From assembly GCA_021234155.1 (NCBI GenBank), contig JAJEKV010000193.1, forward strand, positions 190,001-254,000: DNA of 64,000 nt, given 5' to 3'. Source of the stretch: Isoetes taiwanensis (taxonomy: Eukaryota; Streptophyta; Lycopodiopsida; Isoetales; Isoetaceae). Under the pieces are notes generated by a model. The model was given only the letters and a program-made list of their open reading frames with translations, ran no database searches and was not told where the DNA came from. Of the stretch, positions 1 to 8,499 are shown piece after piece (within the stretch, counting starts at the first letter, position 1; every line of letters begins with the position of its first letter). A program made the position numbers and the translations under genes.

Positions 1-2
1 GC

Positions 3-953
3 AAAAACATTCTGACCAGCAAATACAAGATGACAGATTTAGGTGAGTTGAAAAGGTTTTTGGGAATGGAAGTCAGCAGGGACAGGTCCAAAAACATCTT
101 ACAAATCACACAAACAAACAACATTGAAGGGATGTTGAAGAGATTTCATATGGAGGATTGCAATATCTCTAAAACTCCTATAGTTCAGGGGATGAAACTA
201 TCAAATGATATGAGCCCCAAGAGTGAAGCAGAAATAATGAGAATGACTCATGTTCCCTATAGGGAATTGATAGGATGTTTGTTGTTTGTCTCAAATTCCA
301 CCAGACCTGACATTGCATATGCTGTAAGTCTTCTTAGCAGATTTTGTAACAATCCTGGTTATCAGCATTGGATAACAGCAAAGAGAGTACTGAGGTACTT
401 GAAGTTCACAAAAGATCATGGTCTCACATTCAGTAGCAAGGATTTGACACTAATTGGATTTGCTGATGCAGACTGGGCAAATGATGTAGACACAAGAAAA
501 TCCACTTCTGGTTTTTGTTTGATGATGGGAGGAGGTACAGTTGCATGGAAAAGCAAAAAACAGTCCAGTGTAGCTATGTCCACAGCTGAGGCAGAGTATA
601 ACTCAACCACACTTGCAGCAAAGGAAATTGTATGGGTAAGGCGTTTGCTTCATGAACTAAAACTTTGTCAAACATCTGCTACAGTATTATTCTCAGATAG
701 TTTAAGTTGTATTGCCATTACCAGAAATCCAGTGATGCATCAGAGAACTAAGCACATAGAGTTACATGTGCACTTTATCCGAGAAATGGTGAGCAAAGGG
801 ATTATAACTGTGAAACATGTTTCAACAAATGATCAAATAGCAGATGTGCTGACTAAAGGTCTGTCAGAATTTAAGTTTCAGAAATTTAAACAATTGTTGG
901 GAATTTCAGAGGTTGATCCCATAGCAGAAAATCACAAAGGATTGGTGGAATAA
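3..953 (+). CDS. copia Pol C-terminal part: end of reverse transcriptase and RNase H
   Basis: Partial ORF, open at the left edge. It begins just after the RT catalytic region, with the copia motif KMTDLGELKRFLG. It continues through the RT connection (STRPDIAYAVSLLSRF) into RNase H, with motifs FADADWANDVDTRKST, STAEAEYNS and DSLSCIAI, a RTKHIELHVHFIRE-type block and the terminal IADVLTKGL. This order is that of Ty1/copia polyproteins. There is no in-frame stop before 951-953, so this portion is intact, but integrase and most of RT lie outside the window. The protein would copy element RNA and degrade RNA in RNA:DNA hybrids. Confidence 0.93.
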   Translation, partial: KNILTSKYKMTDLGELKRFLGMEVSRDRSKNILQITQTNNIEGMLKRFHMEDCNISKTPIVQGMKLSNDMSPKSEAEIMRMTHVPYRELIGCLLFVSNSTRPDIAYAVSLLSRFCNNPGYQHWITAKRVLRYLKFTKDHGLTFSSKDLTLIGFADADWANDVDTRKSTSGFCLMMGGGTVAWKSKKQSSVAMSTAEAEYNSTTLAAKEIVWVRRLLHELKLCQTSATVLFSDSLSCIAITRNPVMHQRTKHIELHVHFIREMVSKGIITVKHVSTNDQIADVLTKGLSEFKFQKFKQLLGISEVDPIAENHKGLVE

Positions 954-1159
954 TTGGCTGAAGTGTTGAATCAGTTAATTTAGCCAATATGAACATGTGA
1001 TGTTGAAAGGTTAAATCTGGAAGCAAATACTGTAAACAGTTGCAGAATGTTGTCCTAAAGATGTGAACATGAAACAAAATGTCAGACCAATTCTCATTTG
1101 AGAAATCAGCATACATGACAAGATTCTGCAGATACAGGGATGTTAACATGAAAGGGGAA

Positions 1160-1700
1160 TGTAGAAAATGATCATGTTAAATCCAGTAACAGAGAATGCT
1201 ACACTGGAAGATTTAGGGCAATAGTTGGAGACTTGGAGACGTATTGATGAGTTAAAACCATTGAGTTGTAAAGTTGAGTTGTAAAGCCTAACCATTAGAT
1301 ATTATTTAATGGTTAAATGATAGGAATTACATGGTTAAATATTGGAAGGTTGCATCGGTCAAATATAAGGAGGACATGTATTCACGAACAGATATGGCAA
1401 GTGAATGCAACAGTGGCGGGAAGTAGCCAAGATGCCTGAGCGGCCGGATCCAAGCCTGAGCGGCCGGATCTGGCCCTATAAGAACAAGGAGAATGTAAAA
1501 TACATTTAAGCTGCATGGTGGACGATGCAGGCTCGGGCTATTCAATGAAATATCAGTTCTTTAATATTTCTAGTTCCTAATGCTAGATGATATGTTATGA
1601 TTGTCTCATGTATTAAATTTGAATATTGTCTAGGCATTGTTTCAAAACTATTGCTTAGATTATAAGTTGAAGTTATAGAAACTTATTGGATATTGGATCA
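1160..1700 (+). repeat. candidate 3' LTR of the left-edge copia element
   Basis: It starts with TGTAGAAAATG directly after a purine tract and carries a possible TATA box (CCTATAAG, about 1475-1482). Inside it, 17-base units GCCTGAGCGGCCGGATC occur at 1434-1450 and 1454-1470, a 20-bp-period tandem pair that is GC-rich against an AT-rich background. The 3' end is uncertain by tens of bases because the partner LTR is outside the window. Confidence 0.5.
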
Positions 1701-2480
1701 TAGCATAATCTTCAGTTTGCATCCATTGTACTTCATTTGCTCTTGAGTTAGTACCCTCTTTATAACTGCACCAGCACCATCATGCTCACCTTTGCCATGT
1801 GAGCTAGCAAAAAAATTCCATAGGAGATCCTTACCCTTTCTCCCATAAAATCTACCAAGAAAATGGAATGGTCTTGAAGACTTGAACTGTGAAGAACAGC
1901 CATCACTCCAAAATACATGTTTCTTATGTTCAATTCCAATACTTTGCAACCAATCAGCATGCATTTGTAGACAATGTTGGACAAATTCTGTGTCATGTGT
2001 TTTGTCATCACTAATATAGAAATGAGTCTCCTTCACAATACCTTTGAGAGTTTGTTTTCTCTTCTCCTTGCCCGAGTCCTTGTTCTTCTTGTTCAAGCTC
2101 TCTTCCTCTCTCTTCCTTCTTTCTTCTTCTTCTTCTTTCTTCATCCTCCTGTAAGTAATATGCACTAGAATTGACACCTGATCAGTATGCCAATGACAGG
2201 ATTGAGCTTCCTGTTGGATCTTAAATCCGTAATTTTCTGCAAAGTCTATGACAGAAACAATAGTATCATCTGGTATGGTTGCCAAGCATTTCTTGAATTC
2301 CTTAGCTTGCCAATGAGCTTTATAATTATGTGGAACAAAAGACTTCATAGTCTTTTTTGCATGCTCATTAAATTCAAAAGGACTGCCCGTCTTGTAGGCC
2401 AATCTAGTAACCTTTGCAGGTTTCTTAGATAGCTTGGCAGTATTCTTTCTTTGGACTTCTTGCTGACAGTTCAATGTCAA
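1698..2480 (-). pseudogene. core exon of a DDE-like / zinc-binding plant protein, truncated by the copia element
   Basis: The 260-codon frame contains conserved-looking blocks: VSVIDFAENYGFKIQQE, QSCHWHTDQVSILVHITY, HFYISDDKTHDTEF, WSDGCSSQFKSS and SSHGKGEHDGAGAVIKR. The spaced acidic and histidine residues (DFAEN, HWH, SDD, SDGC, HGKG..DG) look like a DDE/RNase H-fold nuclease core as in transposases; this is inference from spacing, not a match. A Lys/Glu-rich insert lies between the second and third blocks. The first in-frame codon is not ATG; a likely splice acceptor is at about 2465 (CTGTCAG/CAAGAAG). The ORF stops exactly where the copia LTR is expected to end, so the C-terminus is probably lost. 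Confidence 0.6.
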
Positions 2481-2532
2481 ATGATTAGCTCAACTCCTAA
2501 AAAGTAATATGCTTGAATTTGATAGTTAGTAC

Positions 2533-2602
2533 CTTTTCAAATACTTTCCATTGGACATTGATAGACTTTTGCTTGTTCCTCTCTTTAGGACATGTTGGCA
2601 AC
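2533..2602 (-). other. small internal exon of the DDE-like gene
   Basis: On the minus strand a TTGCAG acceptor (exon starts at 2602) and an AAAAG/GTACTA donor (exon ends at 2533) bound 70 bases. One frame reads LPTCPKERNKQKSINVQWK without a stop. Its Cys-Pro and Gln-Trp-Lys pattern fits a linker between the cysteine-rich exon upstream and the core exon downstream. Confidence 0.45.
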
Positions 2603-3229
2603 CTGCAATTCAAAAACAATAATGGCAGATGTATCAGTTACAGTAACTTTCCCAATTCAAGAAAAAACAGTCTAGACTCTAAGACTCCTTACAGCCACAA
2701 CCTAATGGTTTTGCAAATGATTTTAATCTTGGCATGAACTCAAAGGGGCTGAGAATATGTGGATTCAGTCTGGACTGAAGTCTTGCATCAGAGCTTGTTG
2801 AAAATGATCACACTGACCGGGTCAAGAATTGGTCAATGTCCCTGGCAGAATCCAAGATTTTGCACATCACTCTAATAGGATAATTTTGGAATTCTATCAC
2901 CTGGATTAGACTCTGACAACTCTGTAGAATACCTGCAAACCTTAGTGCTTCAAATAAAAGCAAGGCACAATGTGATTTAGTTACAGACTTAGTTATTTCA
3001 AGGTAGCAGACTTTGAAATTTCAGAGAACATAAATCTGCAGGCATGAACACTCAATCTTTTCCTGTGTTTGAGTGAAGCTGAGCATTCCTATCAAGCAGG
3101 GACACTCACATACAACCTGGACAAGATAACTCTGTTGAGGAAAAGATGACCAAGACTATCAGACAGGAAACAGGTTTAGATTAGATACTACTTAAAAGTA
3201 ATGTACAAGCAAAAGGAAACCATACTTAC

Positions 3230-3420
3230 TTCTTTAACCCACACTTTGTACAAGTCTGCATCAAACACACGTGCTTATGCCACTCTTCACTCTCATCCTT
3301 TTGGCACACCACCATTCTCCAATAATCACTAGTTGATTTAATGGTGTTCTCCTTGGCCATACAGATCGACACAGGGCCACAAACTTTGCACTTACATTTA
3401 CATTCCTTGTAGAACACCAT
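3230..3420 (-). other. cysteine-cluster exon of the DDE-like gene
   Basis: A minus-strand frame has CKCKCKVCGPVSIC, then WHKHVC and CTKCG: at least nine Cys and two His in about 64 residues, suggesting a zinc-binding module. It opens with an ATG at 3420 and ends at a good donor (AAAGAA/GTAAGT, exon end 3230). It lies between the HTH-like exon and the core exon on the same strand, so I place it in the same gene. The intervening introns are not proven. Confidence 0.5.
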
Positions 3421-3748
3421 GAGGATCTCATCCTCATATTATTGATGGCCCCGCCTTTACAAATTCTAAATGCAAATGGTATTGGCGAAGAACAGGTCTC
3501 CCTTTCTTTTAATTTTCTAATGTAGCTTGGCCCGGTTTCTCGAAAGCCCCATTTGGGACATCTTCATATTTGGATGTTCCTTCTTGAAACCAAGATATAG
3601 TTGAACACGCACAATGAAAAAATTTAGTTACTTTCTAAACAAAAAGAAAGAAAGAAAGCATTCAAAATGTATGGTCGAAACTATACATGTCATCTCTCGC
3701 GATGAATAGGATGATCAATTTTCTCACCTTTATCATTCAAATGCTTCC

Positions 3749-4344
3749 TCACATGCTTCTTATAAGGTGATACTCTGGTATTTTCATCCCAATACTTCCC
3801 CGATGGGCTATTTCTTCAGGTGTGAAGGCATCTTTTCTTCTCTTCCTTCCAAACATTGACGGAGGCCGACTTGATTCTGCAAAAATTCGTCTTCTAAATG
3901 CCATGGCAACAGTTTTTCGTGGAATAGATAGAACCCTTGAAATTGCAGATTGATTGATCCCCTCAGGGCCCAACAGCCATTTGTAGAGTGCTCTTTCTTG
4001 CTTGCAAAATATCAGTTTTTTCTTTGCATTTTTTGGGCCTGCATTGTCTCTCGGACATTGGAAATCATGGTATGCATTACAGCCAGGTTCTTGGGATCTG
4101 GTAATTCTCCTTGCAATGGTAAATGTGTATTTTTCTTCAAAAGTCTTTGAAGAATTCTCCCTTTGTCTAAATCCTCTGAAACATTCCTCACAATGTGATT
4201 AAAAGAGTCAGTTAGCTCTTTTGACAGCTCTTGCAACCTTCTATCACTGAGAAAATGTTTTCTCTTCTTCTCATTTGGTGCAATGTTTTCTTTTCCTTTA
4301 GTTTCAATCTCTTTTCTCGGATTCTCTCTTCCTCTTGGCTTCAA
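3749..4344 (-). pseudogene. N-terminal part of the DDE-like gene with a helix-turn-helix-like segment, frameshifted
   Basis: Two overlapping minus-strand frames form one continuous sense. The first (4344-4012) is Lys/Arg-rich and contains LSDRRLQELSKELTDSFN. The second (to 3749) has INQSAISRVLSIPRKTVAMA, which resembles a helix-turn-helix DNA-binding segment. The frames differ by one base, and the switch falls in an A run near 4015 (TTTTTT on the plus strand), which suggests a one-base indel. Upstream, an ATG at 4441 opens yet another frame, so more damage or an intron exists. HTH plus cysteine cluster plus DDE-like core is a transposase-like order. Confidence 0.5.
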
Positions 4345-4774
4345 AAATCCGGATAAATTCTCCTTTCCCGATCAGCAATGCTCTCGAATTAGAATTGGGA
4401 TTGGCATTCGGATTGAGAATTGCAAGTGAATTATCAGCCATAAGAACAGATCAAAGATTGAATTGGATTGGAATTGAAGACAGCCAGGAAAATCTCGTTA
4501 CAGGAAATCTTTGAAAGAATGACAACCAAGAATTTCCCTCCAAGAATCCGGCCATCTAGAAATCCCGCCAAACATGAAAATTCATCTCCCAATTCGCGCG
4601 GGATCATCCATGTCATCGATCCCTACCTCCACGGGATGATCCGTTCTATTTCTGGAGTAATCATCAAACGATGTCGTTGAACGAAAAAGCACTCGAGGGT
4701 AAAGCACCTAAAGCACTTACAGCACTTGTCCGGACAATGCTTTTTGGGTAGCATTACCATATTTACACCCGTAA

Positions 4775-4912
4775 GTACAATTTTATTGTATGCCACCATA
4801 AAATTGTAAACATATGTACAATAGTTTGCAGATTTGAGAGGGAGTACAATTTTATTGTAGGCCACCATAAAATTGTAAACATATGTATAATAGTTTGCAG
4901 ATTTGAGAGGGA
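4775..4912. repeat. 69-bp unit, two tandem copies
   Basis: Units at 4775-4843 and 4844-4912 differ at only a few bases. Each unit carries an internal inverted repeat (ACAATTTTATTGT ... ATAAAATTGT) able to form a hairpin. Confidence 0.9.
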
Positions 4913-5068
4913 GCCAATGGAACTTTATAGGGTTTTCCATTACAAAGATTAGGTACATGTATTTTGTTTGCCTAATGGCAATTAAAATGTCCCCAATAAG
5001 TGATGGCACAAATAAGAATTCTTGCGCAAATAATATGCACAAAAAATTAACATTGCTTAGTTGCATTA

Positions 5069-5216
5069 ACTTTGCATCGAAGTCTTACACAAATCATATG
5101 CAGAAAAGATGAAATATGCGCCATTGTCACAACTCACCTATAACTTTGCATCGAAGTCTTACACAAATCATATGCAGAAAAGATGAAATATGCGCCATTG
5201 TCACAACTCACCTATA
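5069..5216. repeat. 74-bp unit, two tandem copies
   Basis: The segment containing TTTGCATCGAAGTCTTACAC repeats with a 74-base offset (5071 and 5145) and is nearly identical through ACAACTCACCTATA. Confidence 0.9.
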
Positions 5217-5246
5217 TAATCGCTCTATACTATAATCGCTCTATAC
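5215..5246. repeat. 16-bp unit, two tandem copies
   Basis: TATAATCGCTCTATAC occurs twice head to tail, directly after the 74-bp duplication. Confidence 0.9.
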
Positions 5247-5526
5247 TAGCCATTGAAAAAGGGCATATTCCCAAGCATGTCCAAAATCCAATGACCAGAA
5301 CCATCCATCAGAAATTAAGATGGGGTCAAACCTCCATTTCCACGTCATCCAATGGTTCAGGTCAACTTGTAAATAACATTGACCTGGTACATGCATGCAA
5401 CAGCAATGTGCAAGTCCATTGCACACCCATAAGGAGACCTCCCCTGCAACAGACAAAGAGAAGCAATAACGAAGCATGGGGAGTTGAACCCCGCCAGCAG
5501 AAGCCAGCACCCTGATACTTCGCCAA

Positions 5527-5562
5527 CCATAATGGAGATCCCCAAAGGGCTCCCCATTATGG
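5527..5562. repeat. 36-bp hairpin-forming inverted repeat
   Basis: CCATAATGG at 5527-5535 and its complement CCATTATGG at 5554-5562 enclose a further paired GATCCCC / GGG-CTCCCC core. It lies about 230 bases beyond the 3' end of the HUH pseudogene. Confidence 0.8.
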
Positions 5563-5792
5563 CAGGGGGCTATTCCCGTGCAAGTGCTCAAGCAACAAAT
5601 GCATATGCATTAAGAATTCAGAAAAACCTTTTTAAGTTTTTTAAATGCACTATTCATGCACCATGCACACCATGCAATGCAACTACATCAAACAAACAGC
5701 AGCAAAAAATGGTTCAAAGATCCACAACATAACAGTTGACATCAGTTGGTTCTAATGTTTAGTGCCTCTGCGTGCCTCCTTGCAAGCCTGTC

Positions 5793-7311
5793 CTATGCCT
5801 GTGCATCTGTTAGAGTGACAACACATGACAATAGAATGCTAACAATGTACCTGTCAATATGCCTGAGTTCTCGTAGCAGCAGCGCCCGTGCCAAATTCAT
5901 ATGACTTCTAAGAGCCTGCCTCTCTCTTGTAGAAACAGCAACCTCATCCCACTCCATGGTGTCAATTGTCTCATCAAGCTCATGGGGAAATTAGAGTTTT
6001 TTGGAGGGGCTCATCAGCCACGACTTGTGGCAATGCGCACTCGGGAGGCCCTATCGAGGTGTGCGAGCAAATCAGTGACTTCTTGATGGCCATTCTCCAT
6101 CTCAGCATCACAAGACAATGGCATAGGCATGTGCCTGCAAACATCACAGGTCAGTACTCCATCACTGCATCAACACAAGGTATAGAATTCAGCAAACATC
6201 TTACACAACACAAACAATTAAACCGTGCCAAACAATGGAACAACATTACAAAGAAAATCACACACAAACTGCAGAATCAATTAACAGCCATTGTATAATC
6301 AGCATAATCCAAAGAAATGTAATTTGATTGCTCAGAGGTCTCTTCCATCCCAGGCCTGAATTCGTCTTCTGCAATGTCCATGAAACCCTCATCCCCTTCT
6401 CCCGGACTTTGGGACATCATCATAATACCTCTTACGTGCCTTGCCTATGTGCTCCACAGGTTGTATACCTGCAGGGATATTGAAAATCACACATCGTACG
6501 TCACTAGGCATAGCCTGCGAAGGATTAAGAGTTATCCTCCATGCTGCCTTCACCCTATGTTCTGAAATAAAAGGCACAATTGGTAGGCAAAATCCATTGA
6601 CTAGACAAAATGAACTTGCCAGTCCTAAGCATCCCAAGATACAAGATATACGCGAGAAAGCGGATAGTCTGCTTCCCCCATGGTATTTGACAAAGTGATG
6701 GGCCCCCCGTGCAACAAATTTACATTATCCAACACAACCACACTCTTCAGGTCACCTGCACCATGAAGCAGGTAGAGATCCTTCCCCATCTCGATTTGTC
6801 TCTCAGAGACATTGTGCAAGCACACTTTGAAGTGCACTTTACCAAGGTCCTTCAAGCAGTATCCCACTAAGCCCTCAAAACAATGCATCCTCGTGTTTTT
6901 GAGAGCTTTACATATCAGAAGGATGCCAGCCGGCCTTTGGGCTCCCCACCCAAAGAACCTCTTAATGGCAGCATTGACAGCACGAGGGGTCTTCAACGTG
7001 CTCCTCAGCACCCCTTGGCAGTGCAGATGGTCAAGCTCTGATCCCCTTTCAAGAGCTACAGCACCAGCAACAATCTGGGTCTTCAGAAAATCCACAAGCT
7101 TGTCAAACATGGCAACTGGAACATCAGTCCCAGCATAACCCAAAGTAAGGCTCACATCCAACAGGCCGGTTCTCTCATCCTCACCCTCTACCCTACCCCT
7201 GCCCTTGGACGTGCCCTCCCCATCCCCCACAGAGAAAGCATCCTCAACACAAGGAAATTTAGCCTCAGAACCAAAGGTCTGTTTTCTACATCTAGCTGCC
7301 CTCTTCAACAT
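5793..7311 (-). pseudogene. HUH (Rep-type, single-tyrosine) endonuclease gene, decayed
   Basis: From an ATG at 7311 one frame of about 228 codons carries three ordered Rep/HUH motifs. Motif I is SLTLGY (residues about 54-59), motif II is HLHCQG (His95, His97: metal-binding HxH), and motif III is GYCLKD (Tyr151, Lys154: YxxK nicking tyrosine). HUH enzymes nick single-stranded DNA and stay bound through the tyrosine, in CRESS-DNA virus replication, plasmid rolling-circle replication and some eukaryotic transposons. After the HUH domain, sense continues in other frames: around 6690-6640, then RVKAAWRITLNPSQAM (about 6565-6520), then an acidic tail, then a helical segment to a stop at 5793. The switches between frames mean several indels. 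No SF3 helicase is visible. It may be a transposon protein relic or an integrated viral-type Rep; the family is not settled by eye. Confidence 0.7.
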
Positions 7312-7388
7312 GTTACCTGAGTTGCAGAGTAGCAAAGCCAGAACAAGGAGGCCACTGCAGCAGCAAGACCAGAATCACAAGATGCAGC

Positions 7389-7396
7389 TATAAATA
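7389..7396 (-). promoter_or_regulatory. possible TATA box of the HUH gene
   Basis: TATTTATA on the minus strand lies about 80 bases upstream of the ATG at 7311, a plausible core-promoter spacing with a short leader. Confidence 0.3.
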
Positions 7397-7400
7397 GACG

Positions 7401-7910
7401 GACGATGAAGGCCACTTCAAAAACTCTCGGAAGAGCAGCTCATACAGAGCACATAAGTAGCCGGAACTGCAACACGACATGGAGAAGAACAAGGAGCAGA
7501 CTAACCTGTTACTCTATGATGACTGCAAGCCTCTCGCCGGAAGTGCCTCTGCCCTTCTCCATCCGCTCCACGCGCACGGCAGGCCATCGCCACGACTCCA
7601 CTTCTAAAAATCAGACCTTCCAGAAAAAAACCAACAAACCCCAATCGACCATTGGGTAACCAGAACCAAATTAGTGAGTCAGCAAAGTAACATTTTGACA
7701 TACGAATACATGGGCAAACCATCCAAAATCATATGTAACACGAACCCCAAACAACATTTTGGAAACCTGATTGTCACAACTCACCTAATTTCACTACTTA
7801 CAAACTTACCCATTTGCTTCTATACTCTAAATAAAAGTGGCTCATTCATGCCCCACATCTTGTGATTACATTGGACATTTCCATGCTTTAGGCCTAGACT
7901 TGGCTCATTA
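7401..7910. other. no gene recognised
   Basis: GC-rich to 7600 (region upstream of the HUH gene), then AT-rich. Short ORFs on both strands show no recognisable motif. Confidence 0.5.
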
Positions 7911-8499
7911 TTGGTTCCATTTATTCCATTTGCAATTTCTAAGTACATAACTGAATTTAAATATAGAAAATTTGAGAAGGACCTAATGGAGAGGCATGAT
8001 GTTAAATCTTATGTGGATGAACTCTATAGAGATCGTCAGCTCTATGTTGATGCGGCAAATGCTATCTTGGTTAGGGCGGCATTGATCGCGAGCGTAACTT
8101 TTGCAGGTTGGCTGCAACCCTAGCTCAAAGGAGAATTATCCTAAATATTTAGGGATAAGAGTCTTCTGGGCATTGAACTCCCTCTCTTTTCTCCTTTCCA
8201 TTTCAACTGTCTTGGTTGGAGCTAGCGTTGTGCTACCAAAAGCTAACATCTTCATAGGCAGAGTTGTCTCAAATATTCGACGCCGCTTGCTCCTAACTGC
8301 CACCTTGTTACCATTCTCCATCGTATTTGTGGTAGGGGCATTTATAGCGGCTGGATTTGTTGTGTTGCCATCTTCATTTAAACATCAGAAGAACATGCTA
8401 GCGACCACTATTGCTGGTGGAATAGCTTTCAGCATGTGCTTGGCGTGGTTTCTAGTTCCTTATATTCATGGTTACCTTGGCGGAAGGGAAAGCAAATGA
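7911..8499 (+). pseudogene. PGG-domain (ankyrin-type) membrane protein C-terminus, frameshifted
   Basis: The first frame (to about 8120) reads RAALIASVTFAGWLQP, the start of the first membrane helix of the plant PGG domain. PGG domains form the C-terminus of ankyrin-repeat membrane proteins such as ACD6-like proteins. The sense then continues in another frame (SSKENYPKYLGIRVFWALNS...) with three further hydrophobic stretches, to a stop at 8499. The switch needs one indel near 8115-8120, just at the usual P-P/G-G turn. No ankyrin repeats lie upstream in this window, so this is a fragment. A membrane location is expected for the family; function cannot be inferred. Confidence 0.7.

Larger units (their letters stand above)
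1..1700 (+). mobile_element. 3' part of a Ty1/copia retrotransposon, cut by the window edge
   Basis: The reading frame of the RT/RNase H ORF is already open at base 3, so the element starts left of the window. After the stop at 953 come about 200 bases of untranslated sequence, then a purine tract (AAAGGGGAA, 1151-1159). A TG-starting candidate 3' LTR follows from 1160. The right boundary is inferred from the CA at 1699-1700 and from where homology to the neighbouring gene begins; the 5' LTR and target duplication cannot be seen. The element is on the plus strand and abuts the 3' end of the minus-strand DDE-like gene. Confidence 0.75.
4442..5526. other. no gene seen; block of small tandem duplications
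   Basis: Between the DDE-like gene and the HUH gene I see no coding exon. Apparent ORFs here are translations of the tandem repeats described separately. Confidence 0.6.

Noticed and set aside
4623-5066. 147-codon minus-strand ORF with repeated protein sequence
   Set aside because: It is a translation of the 69-bp tandem duplication; no motif.
5480-5525. tRNA-like A and B boxes on the minus strand (TGGCGAAGTATCAGG and GGTTCAACTCC)
   Set aside because: The boxes resemble pol III promoter elements, but their spacing (about 35 bases start to start) is short and no cloverleaf or SINE tail is visible.
5901-7393. Several plus-strand ORFs across the HUH gene
   Set aside because: Antisense shadows of the minus-strand gene, which has motif support.
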